A DNA stretch of 64,000 nt from NCBI GenBank assembly GCA_963729215.1, contig CAVSND010000031.1, positions 124,001-188,000 on the forward strand. Reading direction: 5' to 3'. This DNA comes from CAVQJU01 sp963729215. Its GTDB lineage: Bacteria; Acidobacteriota; Vicinamibacteria; Vicinamibacterales; CAVVIG01. Made by a program: the position numbers and the translations under genes. Position 1 is the stretch's first letter. The number at the start of each line of letters is the position of its first letter. The notes beneath the pieces were generated by a model, which worked only from the letters and a program-made list of their open reading frames with translations, was not told the origin of the DNA and did no database searches. Below, in pieces: positions 1 to 10,009 of this stretch.

Positions 1-672
1 GCGGTTCACGAACCTCGCCAGCACGTTCGTCAACTGCACCATCGAGCTGCTGCCGCCCGAGAGGTTACCGGGAAACATGCGCATCCCGCAGGGCATGCGC
101 TCCCCGGGCGCCGGTGGCGGCGGCGGCGCGCCGCGGCCACGCGCGGCAGCCATCATGGCAGCGCAGTCGGTCGCGGCAGGCTTGAGCTGCGGGCCGAGCT
201 TGCCATCGGCCCGCGCCAGGACCAGGGCGTAGATGGCCATCTCCTTCGACTCGCGGTGCAGGATCAGCTGGAACCGATCGGCGAGCAGGGTTCTGAGCAT
301 GGCGAACATGGCGGTCGGGGGTCCGTTGGGCCCGGGCTGCGGGTCGCCCGGCGCCTTCGCCACGATGTCAAAACGATCAGACTCGATCCATTTGGGGCCG
401 CCCGTGATTTGAAACGCCGGCAGCGGCTGCGGGGTGCCATAGGCCGCCGAGATCAGCTCACGAAGGGGCACATTGGTCGCGCGAAACCTCCCGCCGGGTT
501 GAAAACCGATGCCGATCCGGTTATCGCCAGATTTGTTGGCCTTCACCGAGGCGACCTCGAACGTCGCGTTGGCGTCCGGGTCAGCGTCCTGTGCCTGAAG
601 CCGGGGGATGCGAGGAAACGCCCCGAGGGAGGCTGCGCACAGAGCGACAACGAGCAGGACGGGGTTTCGCAT
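1..672 (-). CDS. Secreted DUF3738/TIGR03435 protein, C-terminus cut by window edge
   Basis: The frame is open from an ATG at 672 to base 1, so about 224 residues are visible and the C-terminus is missing. It starts with a signal peptide (MRNPVLLVVALCAASLGAF) and then shows the family opening FEVASVKANKSGDN, followed by GGRFRATNVPLRELI, ITGGPKWIESDRFDIVAKA and MLRTLLADRFQLILHRE. These match the acidobacterial DUF3738 (TIGR03435) family, whose function is unknown. It is the first of three DUF3738 genes in a row on this strand, the third being fused to an M56 sensor. I infer an exported protein; no enzymatic motif is visible. The 250 bp upstream hold a degenerate palindromic repeat. Confidence 0.85.
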   Translation of the reverse strand, partial: MRNPVLLVVALCAASLGAFPRIPRLQAQDADPDANATFEVASVKANKSGDNRIGIGFQPGGRFRATNVPLRELISAAYGTPQPLPAFQITGGPKWIESDRFDIVAKAPGDPQPGPNGPPTAMFAMLRTLLADRFQLILHRESKEMAIYALVLARADGKLGPQLKPAATDCAAMMAAARGRGAPPPPPAPGERMPCGMRMFPGNLSGGSSSMVQLTNVLARFVNR

Positions 673-775
673 GGTTATAGGACATTACGCCTGAGGGTTT
701 GGTTGGGTTCCAAGCATCTGTTGCCTTCCATAGACGAACCGCGTCAGTCTTCCGTTGGCCTCGGTGTAGCGCTGG

Positions 776-885
776 CCTTCCGCCTTCGCCGAAGCTTCCG
801 GCGGACCGTTCGTAGCCTTGGCGGAGGCTGGTCAGGCCTGCCGGACACGGCGCGGCTGAAGCCCGGCACTACTCCTGCCCCGCTG
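776..885. repeat. Degenerate composite palindromic repeat
   Basis: The gap between two DUF3738 genes carries inverted words (TTCCGCCTTCGCCGAAGC followed by GGCGGACC, then CGTAGCC, GGCGGAGGCTGGTCAGGC and GCGGCTGAAGCCCGGC). The same words in the same order recur at 9843-9949, so this is a diverged copy of that element. The rest of 673-925 shows nothing else recognisable. Confidence 0.55.
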
Positions 886-925
886 GTCAGTTCTGATCAC
901 GCCACCCGCCGCGGCCGGTTAACAG

Positions 926-1804
926 TCAGTCCTCGGCTGGCTTCTCGGCGCGGTCGATGACCATGACATCAACGAGTCCCTTCGTGGACTCCAGCTTCAA
1001 TCCAAGCTGTTCCTGCAGCGCCGTAAACAATGACGGTCCGTTCGGATCGATCGCGGTGCCATTGACGGCGACCGGCTGATCGCCGCCGCCTTGCGGCCGC
1101 GGGAGACTGTCGGGCGTCCAGGTCAGATCGACATCGAATCCGCCCGCCAGCCCGGTCTGATCGACGACGATGCGACCGGCGAACGTGGACAACGAGGAGG
1201 CCAGCGCCGCGAGCGTGGTGCCACGAGCTTTCAGGTTTCCGAAGCCGAGCATGAATCCACAGCGCGGCATCTGGCCGGGTGGCGGAGGCGCGGCCGGCGC
1301 CGTCACCGGCCCGGCGCAATCGGCATCGGATTTCTTCAGCGCCGTTCCCAGCCTGCCGTCATTCCGCGCGAGGACCATCGCGTAGGTCGGCATTTCACGT
1401 TTGTCAGGATGCGCCGTCAGCTTGAACCGATCCGCGAGAAGCGATCGCAGCATCAGCTGGAGCTCCTCTTGAGACGGGTTCCCCGTCCCGGCCTTCGCGA
1501 CCACGTCATAGCGCGCCGTGCTCATCCAGTCGGGTCCGCCGACAATCTGAAAATCCTGCAGGCGGTAAGCGTTGCGGATCATCAGCTTCAAGGGCACGTT
1601 GACGAGGCTCAGGCGTCCACCGGGCTGCGGCATCATCAGCACGCGGCCGTCGCCGGACGTGTTCGGCTTGACCGATGCCACCTCGAATGCGGGCAGTTTC
1701 GGCGCATCCGCCCCGGCCGATTGAGCGAGCGGCACGCCGCCCGCCAGCCCGAGTCCTGCCGCGACAACCACGAACGCTGTACTTGCACACGACGCCGTTC
1801 GCAT
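926..1804 (-). CDS. Secreted DUF3738/TIGR03435 protein
   Basis: About 292 residues: signal peptide (MRTASCASTAFVVVAAG), then FEVASVKPNTSGDGRV, GGRLSLVNVPLKLMI, IVGGPDWMSTARYDVVAKA, LRSLLADRFKL and the family C-terminus LQEQLGLKLESTKGLVDVM. This is a complete DUF3738 protein of unknown function, exported by inference. An upstream in-frame ATG at 1858 forms a TAATG junction with the stop of the M56-DUF3738 gene, which would couple the two genes, but the start at 1804 has a GAGG just upstream and gives a cleaner signal peptide, so it is preferred. Confidence 0.85.
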   Translation of the reverse strand: MRTASCASTAFVVVAAGLGLAGGVPLAQSAGADAPKLPAFEVASVKPNTSGDGRVLMMPQPGGRLSLVNVPLKLMIRNAYRLQDFQIVGGPDWMSTARYDVVAKAGTGNPSQEELQLMLRSLLADRFKLTAHPDKREMPTYAMVLARNDGRLGTALKKSDADCAGPVTAPAAPPPPGQMPRCGFMLGFGNLKARGTTLAALASSLSTFAGRIVVDQTGLAGGFDVDLTWTPDSLPRPQGGGDQPVAVNGTAIDPNGPSLFTALQEQLGLKLESTKGLVDVMVIDRAEKPAED

Positions 1805-1857
1805 GAAACCTCGCGCAGTTGGACACCGGCCGACGCGAATCAGACGGCGTCTCATCA

Positions 1858-3820
1858 TTAATTGTCCATCGGCTGCTCGGCGCGGTCGATCACGAGCACG
1901 CTGACGGGACCCTTCGTCGATTCGAGCTTCAAGCCAAGCTGTTCCTGCAGCGCCGTGAAGATCGACGGACCGTCGCTCGCCGGAGGCGCCGGGCCGCCAT
2001 CCGGCGGGCGTCCAGGGAAATCGCTTCGCCCGCCGATGCCCGGATCGGGCGTGTACTCGACGAGCATGTCGAAGGCGCCAGGGAGATTCGTCTTGTCGAC
2101 CACCATCTTACCGACGAACCTCGAGAGGTTCGTCGCCAGCTGCTCCATCGTCTGACCGCCGGCTGCAAGCCGCCCGGGACCGATTGTCCAGCCGCACTTC
2201 GGGATTTCGCCTGGCCCAGGCATCGCGAACGGTTGGGGCCCGGGACCGCGTCCGCGCGCCCCCGCGGGTGGAGCCTGTGGGCAGTCGCTCTTCGATGCCG
2301 TGAGCTTCGGTCCCAGCCGTCTATCGCCGTTCGCCGTCATCAATGCGAACATCGGCAGCTCACGTGTCTCGGTATGGGTGCCGAGCTTGAACCGATCCGC
2401 GAGCAACATCTGGAGCTTCGCGAACAGCGGGCCGTCGGTGGCGCCCGGCGCCACTCCCGTTCCGAGGACGTCGAACCGATCCTCGAACAGCCACTTCGGT
2501 CCGCCGACGATCTGATCGTCCTGCACTTGGAACGCGATGCGAACCAGCATGCCGAGCGTCACGTTGGTTGCGTTCCAGCCGCCGTTCGCGGCGGGAAGCA
2601 TCGTGATCCGCTCCACCGCCCGACTTGTTCGGCTTGACCGATGTCACGTCGAATGCCGGCCGCGCTGCTGCCGCTTCAGCCGTCTGCGCCCGTGGTTCCC
2701 GGGACATCGTGATGGCCTTCGCGCGCGCCTGATTCGCTTCCTCTATCCGGACTTCGATCTGCTGGCGTATTTCGCGCGTGTGGGCGACGACGTCCGGCGC
2801 CTGAGCGCGCACCGGAGCATTGAGGACGCCAAAGGCGACGGGGGCGGCGACGGCTGCCGCAGCGGCCGCGGCGAGCAGCGCTTTTCTCCACGCGGTCAGT
2901 GTCGCGCGCGCGTCGGACGCCATGATGTGCTCGATGCGTTTCTTGAGGTTCGAGCCGGTGACGCCCGCGACGCAGGCCAGCGGCGCGCCGACGTAGCACT
3001 GGCAGGTCTTCAGGATGCCTTCGGCATAGATCCGCGGGTCGCTGCCCTTCAGGACCACATCTTCGTCGCACGCGCGTTCGCGCTCGTCCACGAGACGCGA
3101 TCCGATCCACCACACCAGCGGGTGAAACCAGAACACGGCCTGGACGGCCATGTGCGCAGCCGCCGCGAGGTTGTCCCGGCGGCGGACGTGGGCGACTTCA
3201 TGCGCGAGAATCGTCTGGATCTGCGCATCTTCGAGGTGCGCGGCGATGTGCCTGGGCCACACCAGGACGGGGTTCAGAATTCCGAAGACGCCCGGCTCGA
3301 GCGGCGACTCCGACTCGACAAGCGCCACGGGCCGGCTGATGGCCACGCTCGTCTCGAGACGGCGCAGCGTTTCGAGGACCGGTCCATCGCCCGCCGGCTG
3401 CGCGGCGCGGACGATCGATGCCACGTGGCGCCAGCGCACGGCCCACACGGCGAGGACCGCGGCGACACCCGTCATCCAGAGCGCCAGCAAGGAGATCATC
3501 ACGATGCGGTCAGCGGTGGTGGACGTGGCCAGGACGGGCGCCGCGACATCAACCGAGATCGGCGGAATCGAAAACGGCTGGCCGATTGTCTCCGCCAGTT
3601 GTGTCATCTGCGGCACGTCGGCGAATCGCGCCGGGCGCCATCCCATGTGGCTGCCGGCGCTGACGAGTATCGCAAACGGCACGAAGAATTTGAGCGATGC
3701 CGCAAGCCAGAGCCCGTAACGGACCTGCGCCCGGTGGCGCCGAAACGCGAGCGTCAGCAGCCCTAACACGCAGGCCACGATCGTCGATTGCCACAGATGA
3801 TTGGCGATGAGTGTCATCAT
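1858..3820 (-). CDS. BlaR1-type M56 metallopeptidase sensor fused to DUF3738 domain (one frame break)
   Basis: The first ~380 residues are a BlaR1/MecR1-like integral membrane zinc protease: membrane segments near residues 8-26, 36-56 and 105-125, the zinc motif HEVAH at about 207-211, then FHPLVWW and DERERACDEDVV, and a fourth hydrophobic segment before FDVTSVKPNKSGG. From there a DUF3738 domain runs to LQEQLGLKLESTKGPVSVL. The frame breaks near 2613; dropping one base in GGTGGAGCGG rejoins KSGG to ERITM, matching the alignment of the two sister proteins. In BlaR1 the fourth segment is followed by a ligand-sensing penicillin-binding-like domain; here DUF3738 takes that place, so it is probably the external sensor (inference). 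The start ATG overlaps the BlaI stop (ATGA). Confidence 0.85.
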
Positions 3821-4206
3821 TTCTTTTCCTCGCGCCCGCTTGCGAGCTTCAGGAGCGTCTTCTCGGCCTCTTGGACGTCCTCGAGTGACAGCCGGCCTGA
3901 TTCGATGAGATGCGCCATGACCGGTTGCATCCGGCCGCCGAAAAAGCTCAGGAACTCGTCCACCAGACGCCGCTGCGCGGCCATTCGTGAAATCGCCGCC
4001 GCGAAGATGTGCGCGTTGCCGATCTTCTTCACGCGGCGGACGGCCTTTTTCGCCTCGAGGCGATACACCATCGTCTGCACCGTTGTGTAGGCCGGCCGGT
4101 TCCTCTCGGGCAGGGCTTCCTGAATCTCGCGGACGGAGGAATCGCCCAGGCTCCAGAGCGCCTCCATGATCCGGAGTTCGATCTTGCTGAGTTTTGGCAG
4201 CGCCAC
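3817..4206 (-). CDS. BlaI/MecI/CopY-family transcriptional repressor
   Basis: 129 residues. The start is the GTG at 4206, six bases after a clear AGGAGG; longer in-frame extensions run through the operator and are rejected. The protein has the BlaI winged helix (LSKIELRIMEALW, SVREIQEALP, AYTTVQTMVYRLEAKKAVRR) and the dimerisation tail (RRLVDEFLSFFGGRM, EDVQEAEKTLLKL). Known family members bind a short palindrome and are removed by proteolysis after the M56 partner is activated. Here the stop overlaps the ATG of the M56-DUF3738 gene (ATGA), the standard repressor-sensor operon. The operator at 4237-4250 lies 30 bp upstream. Confidence 0.92.
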   Translation of the reverse strand: MALPKLSKIELRIMEALWSLGDSSVREIQEALPERNRPAYTTVQTMVYRLEAKKAVRRVKKIGNAHIFAAAISRMAAQRRLVDEFLSFFGGRMQPVMAHLIESGRLSLEDVQEAEKTLLKLASGREEKK

Positions 4207-4236
4207 GAACGTCCTCCTATTGGCGTAGACAGATCT

Positions 4237-4250
4237 ACTACATGTGTAGT
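4237..4250. promoter_or_regulatory. Predicted BlaI operator
   Basis: ACTACATGTGTAGT is a perfect dyad (ACTACA, centre TG, TGTAGT) and closely resembles the TACA/TGTA operators bound by BlaI and MecI. It sits between the divergent blaI-like gene and the SRPBCC gene starting at 4278, so it could control both. Confidence 0.75.
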
Positions 4251-4277
4251 TTATTAGCAAGCGGCTACACTGGCCGC

Positions 4278-4802
4278 ATGAGAAACGCCCTGCTGGCAAT
4301 TGGCTTCTTGCTGCTGTGCCCGCCTCCCGGCTTCGCGGACGTCGTCGATTCCTCTCCCGCCGGGTTCACGGTGAAGGTCGTGGTCGATGTCGCTGCGCCA
4401 GCGCAGCGTGCGTATCAGGCGCTCACCGAGCGGATCGGATCCTGGTGGGACAAGGACCACACGTGGTCGGGCAACGCCGCCAACCTGTCGATCGACGCCA
4501 GGCCGGGCGGCTGTTTCTGCGAGCGCCTGGCGAACGGCGGCGTCACTCACATGACCGTCATCTACGCCGAACCTGGCAAGCTGCTGCGCCTCTCCGGCGG
4601 GCTCGGCCCGCTTCAGGATCTGGCGGTCACCGGCGTGATGGCCTGGGCATTCACCGAAGCCGCCGGGAAGACGACGATTGAGGTGACCTACAAGGTCGGC
4701 GGCTACGCGCCTGGCGCCGGCGTGGGCGCGCTTGCGGCGCCCGTGGACGGCGTGCTGACCGCACAGGTCAGGCGGCTGGCGCAGTTCGTCTCAACGCATT
4801 GA
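4278..4802 (+). CDS. Secreted SRPBCC (START/AHSA1-like) protein
   Basis: 174 residues from the ATG at 4278, which begins a signal peptide (MRNALLAIGFLLLCPPPGFA). The mature part reads as an SRPBCC fold: VKVVVDVAAPAQRAYQALTE, WWDKDHTWSG, MTVIYAEPGKLLRLSGGLGP and FTEAAGKTTIEVTYKVGGY. Such proteins bind hydrophobic ligands in a helix-grip cavity; the ligand here is unknown. There is no obvious Shine-Dalgarno. The gene is divergent from blaI-like with the BlaI-type operator between them, so it may be part of that regulon. It overlaps the convergent membrane-protein gene by 12 bp. Confidence 0.8.
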   Translation: MRNALLAIGFLLLCPPPGFADVVDSSPAGFTVKVVVDVAAPAQRAYQALTERIGSWWDKDHTWSGNAANLSIDARPGGCFCERLANGGVTHMTVIYAEPGKLLRLSGGLGPLQDLAVTGVMAWAFTEAAGKTTIEVTYKVGGYAPGAGVGALAAPVDGVLTAQVRRLAQFVSTH

Positions 4803-5156
4803 CTCGTCACGCACGAACATCCAGAGCAGGGTACTGACGATGCTCACGACGAGCGAGCCGAACAGCGCCGCCCAGAATCCGCTGACATGAAAACCGAGGC
4901 CCAGCGTCTCCGAGAGCGAGCTCGTCAGCCACAGCATGAGGCCGTTGACGATGAGCGCGAACAGGCCGAGCGTGAGGATGATGAGTGGGAGCGCGAGCAG
5001 TTTCGCAACGGGCCGTATGAATGCGTTCACGATCCCGAACACCAGCGCGACCCCGAGCAGCGGAACAAGCTCGCCGGAATAGGTGACGCCCGGCACGAGG
5101 CGCGTTGCCACCCACAGCGCAGCCGCATTGACCAGCAGTCGAACGACGAAGCCCAT
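4791..5156 (-). CDS. Phage holin family (PF04020, YvlD-like) membrane protein
   Basis: 121 residues with four hydrophobic segments (RLLVNAAALWVATRLVPGV, LLGVALVFGIVNAFI, LPLIILTLGLFALIVNGLMLW, FWAALFGSLVVSIVSTLLW). The phrases VNAAALWVATRLVPGV, FGIVNAFIRPV and LPLIILTLGLF are typical of the family. Members are widespread in bacteria outside phages and their role is unknown. The start at 5156 follows AAGGA with good spacing and is preferred over the ATG at 5171. The last 12 bp overlap the 3' end of the SRPBCC gene. Confidence 0.85.
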   Translation of the reverse strand: MGFVVRLLVNAAALWVATRLVPGVTYSGELVPLLGVALVFGIVNAFIRPVAKLLALPLIILTLGLFALIVNGLMLWLTSSLSETLGLGFHVSGFWAALFGSLVVSIVSTLLWMFVRDESMR

Positions 5157-5353
5157 GACTTGTCCTTTCATCCGGACGAGCCGGCGGCGACCGTCCCTGA
5201 ACGGCCACAGGTAAGTGGTTCTACCCGAGTTCCCTGGGAGTCGGCAAGTGATTTCAGGCGTGTAAGTTACATCAACCGCAGGGTGCCCCTCGAACTGGCA
5301 TCACCGTTGCTCAGAAGGCTGGCAGTTACCGTCTGCGGACCGAGGTGGGTACC

Positions 5354-6059
5354 TTGTCTCAAGAGAATCGTCAGTTGAAGCGTATGGCGGCCGCGGGCGC
5401 GGTCGGCGGCGCTGCTCGTGCTTGCCTCGAGCAATCCAGGTGCCGCTCAGGTCTTCGCCGCGCCGGACGCCTCGGTGAAATTCGACGTCAAGCCGAAGAA
5501 AGCCAAGGTGTACGTGGATGGCTTCTACGCCGGTATCGTCGACGACTTCGACAGTCCGTTCCAGCGTTTGTACACGGCGCCCGGCGCCCACGAAATCACG
5601 CTGTTTCTCGAGGGCTACCGCACGCACACCGATCGCGCGTACCTGGCGCCCGACCACACGTTCAAGGTGAAGCTCGAGATGGAAAAACTGCCGGCGGGTG
5701 AAGTCTCGGAACTCCCGCCCGCGCCGTCAGCTCCGCCGCCTCCCCAACAGCCCGGGTTCGCGCCGCGCGGTCCAAACACCCGGCGCGCTCCGCAGCCGCC
5801 CGATCAGGCGCCCGCTTCCGGCGAACGAGCTCGCGGAACGCTTGAACTGACCCTTGAGCCGGCCGACGCCGAAGTACTGGTTGACGGACAGCCCTGGCAG
5901 CGATCGGGCTCCGATCACATTACGATGGATCTTCCTGAAGGCCGCCACAACCTCCAGGTCCGCAAGAGCGGCTTCGTCGGTTATCTGACGGACGTCGATA
6001 TTCGCCCGGCAGAAACCACGACGCTCAACGTGAATCTGAGGTCGCAGGCGCCCAGATAG
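5354..6059 (+). CDS. Secreted protein with two PEGA-like domains (frame break in signal peptide)
   Basis: The mature protein has two PEGA-like units: the first (VKFDVKPKKAKVYVDGFYAG to HTFKVKLEME) and the last ~70 residues (LELTLEPADAEVLVDGQPW to TTTLNVNLRS), joined by a Pro-rich linker. PEGA domains are small beta-sandwiches found in surface proteins. The signal peptide is split: SQENRQLKRMAAAGAVGG is in one frame and LVLASSNPGAAQ in the next; dropping one base near 5400 joins them. The start is either TTG 5354 (after GAGGTGG) or ATG 5384. The 180 bp before it show no other feature. Confidence 0.7.
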
Positions 6060-6083
6060 GCGGCACGGCGATACTATTTCGCC

Positions 6084-8662
6084 GTGCGCCTTGCGTATCT
6101 TCTTCTGTTCGCCCTGGCCGGCGCCGTGTTGACCAGCCAGACCAGGACGCCGCCGGACGATCCCGATTCGGGCATCAGCGAGACATTGGCCCGCGAACGG
6201 GCGGCTCGCGTCTCGAACCTGCGATACGACCTCACGTTCACCATTCCAGCCGATCGCCACGCCGCCGTCACCGGGCGTGAAACGATCGCGTTCACGCTCA
6301 GCGATGCGGGCTCGCCGCTGACGATCGATTTCAACCCGAACCAGTCGGGCCGTGTGCGAAGGGTGGACACCGGCGGCGCGCCGGTGGACGTGCGACAGGC
6401 GAACGGCCACCTCATCGTGCCCGCGGCGGTCCTTCGCGCCGGAGACAACCGCGTCACGATCGATTTCGACGCGGGCGACGCCCCGCTGAACCGCAACGAC
6501 GACTACCTCTATACGATTCTCGTCCCGGCCCGTGCCCACGAAGCGTTTCCCTGCTTCGACCAGCCCGACCTCAAGGCACGCTGGACGCTGACACTCGACG
6601 TGCCGGCGGACTGGGAGACGCTGGGCAACGGCGCCGAACTGGCACGCGAGGCGCACGATGGCCGGACACGGCTGACGTTTGCCGAGACGCCGCCGATTCC
6701 CACGTACCTGTTTGCGTTCGCCGCGGGCCGGTTTTCCGTCGAGCGCGCTACGCGCGACGGCCGCGAAATGCGGATGCTGCATCGCGAGACCGACGCGAAG
6801 AAAGTCGCCAGGAACCGCGACGCGATTTTCGATCTGCACGCGGCCGCCCTGAGTTGGCTTGAGCGGTATACGGGGTTGCCCTACCCGTTCGGCAAGTTCG
6901 ACTTCCTGGCCGTGCCGGCGTTTCAGTTCGGCGGCATGGAGCACCCGGGCGCCATCTTCTACAACGCGTCTGGACTGATGCTCGACGAGACGGCGACGCA
7001 GAATCAGCAGCTCGAGCGCGCCAGCGTCATCTCGCACGAAACCGCACACATGTGGTTCGGGGATCTCGTGACGATGCGGTGGTTCACCGATGTGTGGATG
7101 AAAGAGGTCTTCGCCAACTTCCTGGCGGCCAAGATCGTCAACCCGTCGTTTCCACGCATCAATCACGATCTGCGCTTTCTGTTTGCGTACTACCCGCCGG
7201 CGTACGACGTGGACCGGACGGAGGGCACGAACGCCATCCGCCAGCCGCTGGCCAACCTCAACGAGGCCGGGACCCTGTACGGCAACATCATCTACGACAA
7301 GGCCCCCATCGTCATGCGTCAGCTCGAGACGCTCGTCGGCGCCGACGCGTTTCGCGACGGGCTGCGAGACTACTTGCGCCGCTTCGCGTTCGCAAACGCA
7401 TCGTGGTCCGACCTGATCGCGCTGCTGGACGATCGGACGCCCGAGGATCTCGCGTCCTGGAGCCGCGCCTGGGTAGACGAGCGCGCGAGGCCAATCATCA
7501 CAACCGCGCTGACTGTCGAGAACGGCAGGATCGCCCGCCTCGCGCTGACGCAGCGCGACCCGTACGCGAAGCCGCGGCCTGACGTGGAACCAGACGCTGC
7601 AGGTCGCGCTGGGTTACGCCGACCGTGTCCAGCTCCTGCCCGTTCATCTGTCCGAGCGCGTCTGTGGAAGTCACGGCGGCGCGGGGCCTGCCGGCGCCGC
7701 TGTTCGTGTTGCCGAACGGCGGCGGCATCGCTTACGGAGAAATCCACCTCGATCCGGCGAGCCTGGCGTGGCTCAGCACGAAGCTGCCGGAGATTCCCAG
7801 CGCCCTCACGCGAGGCAGCGCCTGGACGACGCTCTGGGACGCGATGCTCGACGCGGAGATCCCTCCGGACACAATCGTCGACCTGGCCCTGCGCAGCCTT
7901 CCCCGCGAGAGCGACGAGCTCAACGTCCAGCAGATGCTCGCCGGGTTGAGCCAGGCGTACTGGCGCTTCACGCCAGCCGGACGCCGCATGGCGCTGGCGC
8001 CTCGTGTCGAGCGCGTGCTTCGCGCGGGCCTCGCCGCGGCGCGTTCGCAAAGCCTCAAGGGTTCGTATTTTTCAACACTGCGCGACGTGGCGCTCATGCG
8101 GCCGACGCTCGAATGGCTGACGGCCGTTTGGAACCACGAGGCGAGGGTGCCCGGGCTGCCGCTGTCGGAAAACGACGAGATTCTGCTCGTGCAGGAACTC
8201 GCGCTGCGGGCAGTCCCGGGCTGGGAACGCATGGTCGAGCAGCAGGCCGCGCGGACGAAGAACCCGGATCGCCAGGCTCGCCTTCGATTCGTCATACCGG
8301 CGCTGTCGTCTGACGCCGCCGTGCGCGGTGCGTTCTTTGCCTCGCTCCGCGACGTCGCCAACCGCCGGCATGAGCCGTGGGTGCTCGATGGCCTCCGGGC
8401 GCTCCACCATCCGCTTCGCGCCGAAGCCTCCGAGAGCTACATCGAACCGAGCCTCGCGCTGCTCCCCGAGATCCAGCGCACGGGCGACATCTTCTTCCCG
8501 AAACGGTGGATGGACGCCACGCTCAGCGGCCACCGGTCGCCCGCCGCTGCGCAAACCGTCAAAGGCTTCGTGGACGCTCTGCCGCCGGCTTATCCCGATC
8601 GGCTGAGGCGCATCATCCTCTCGTCCGCCGACGATCTGTTTCGCTCGGCGCGCATGAAATAG
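6084..8662 (+). CDS. Secreted M1-family zinc aminopeptidase (two frame breaks)
   Basis: Restored length is about 858 residues. After a signal peptide, the M1 domain carries the substrate N-terminus motif FGGMEHPGAIFYN (a GAMEN variant) and the zinc site HETAH at about 317-321 with the third ligand Glu in MKEVFANF, 18 residues later. The rest (LRRFAFANASWSDLIALL, then the helical part ending RIILSSADDLFRSARMK) matches the ERAP1-like C-terminal domain. It should remove N-terminal residues from peptides outside the cytoplasm. The frame breaks near 7577 and 7665; dropping one base at each restores LTWNQTLQVALGYADRVQLL and SERVVEVTAARG. The start is GTG 6084. The 3' end overlaps the convergent MFS gene by 73 bp. 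Confidence 0.88.
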
Positions 8663-9784
8663 ACGAGCGCGACGGTGAGGGCGGTCAACGGAAACGCGCA
8701 GAACCCGGCCCACCCGCCGATGGTGAAGCCCAGCGGACCGAAGTACGAGCCCAGCGCTCCGCCGCTGAAAAACCCCACCATATAGAAGGTGTTGAGCCTG
8801 GCGCGCGCGGTCGGCACGAGCATGTAGATTCTCGACTGGTTGGCCACGTGGCCGGCCTGCACGCCGATGTCCACGAGCACGATGCCGGCGATGAGTCCCG
8901 GAAGCGTCCGGCCGGCGACGAGCAGCATCACGTACCCGGCAAGCGTCATCGCGATCGCCGTGAAGATCGTCCGCTCGCTGCCCTTCCGATCCGTGAGGCG
9001 CCCGACGAATGGCGCCGAGGCCGCGCTTGCCGCGCCCAGCAGACCAAACGTGCCGGCGGCACTTGTCCCGTAGTGGTACGGCGGCGTCCTGAGCAGGAAC
9101 ACCAGCGTCGTCCAGAGCGCCGTGAACGAAAAGAACAGGAGGCCGGCGATCAACGCGGATTCGCGAAGCACCTGGTACTCGCGCGCCAGGTCCACGACCG
9201 ATCGCATCAGCTTCGTCCACGGCAACGACACCTGCGGAGGACTGATCGGCAACGCGATCCGGATCACGGCGGCAAGCCCGATCATCAGGACCGAAGCCGC
9301 CCAGTAAACCGTGCGCCAGCCGAACGTTGCCCCGAGCACGCCGGAAAACGTCCGAGCCAGCAGCGCGCCCACCAGCAGGCCGCCGAGCACCGTGCCGACG
9401 ATGCGTCCGCGTTCGCGCTCGGGGGCGTGATGCGCGGCGAACGGCACGATCACCTGGACTGTTGACGCCGTGAGCCCCGACGACGAAGCTGGCCAGGCTC
9501 AACCAGACGACGTTCGGCGAACTGGCCGTGAACGCCAGCGCGAACGCCGCCGCGACGAGCAGCGTCGAGATCAGGCGGCGCCGTTCGTACTTGTCGCCGA
9601 GGGGGACGAACACGAGCATCCCCGTGCCCATGCCGATTTGCGTCAGCATGAAGACCGCGCCGACCTGGGTGACCGAGAGGCCGAACTCGCGCGCGATATC
9701 GGCCAGCAGCGGCTGCGCGTAGTAGATGTTGGCGACGATGCAGCCGGTGCTGATCGCCAGGAGCCAGACGATGCCGCGCGACAT
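8590..9784 (-). CDS. MFS transporter, DHA1-like (one frame break)
   Basis: About 397 residues with twelve expected membrane segments. The N-terminus (MSRGIVWLLAISTGCIVANI, YYAQPLLADIAREFGLS) and the loop motif VPLGDKYERRRLI are those of the drug/proton antiporter DHA1 group. The second half starts VPFAAHHAPERERGRIVGTV and ends LTALTVALVYFMRAE. The frame breaks near 9480: dropping one G restores VVGLTASTVQVIVPF. The substrate cannot be told. The last 73 bp run antisense through the end of the M1 gene, so the true stop may be earlier if another base error lies there. Confidence 0.82.
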
Positions 9785-9842
9785 GAGGAGGCTACATTAC
9801 ACGATGTCTGGCTGAGGGCTGCCGCCCAGGCGTCGCTTGCAA

Positions 9843-9949
9843 GCGTAGCGGCCGGCTTCCGCCTTCGCTGAAGCTACGGCGGACCGCCGAAGCCTTGGCG
9901 GAGGCTGGTCAGCCGGCCGGGAACGTCCGCCTGAAGGCGGACGCTACGG
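9843..9949. repeat. Composite palindromic repeat (BIME-like)
   Basis: The block starts GCGTAGC and ends GCTACG. Inside it holds TTCCGCCTTCGCTGAAGC/GGCGGACC and the perfect palindrome GTCCGCCTGAAGGCGGAC at 9925-9942. Related blocks lie at 776-885, 11082-11132, 17019-17075 and 62463-62513. It fills most of the gap between the MFS gene and the amidohydrolase. Confidence 0.75.
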
Positions 9950-10009
9950 CCGATACCCACGACATTGACACGCCGGATCGGCCGTGTTATCAACGCGCCG
10001 GTGAACACC

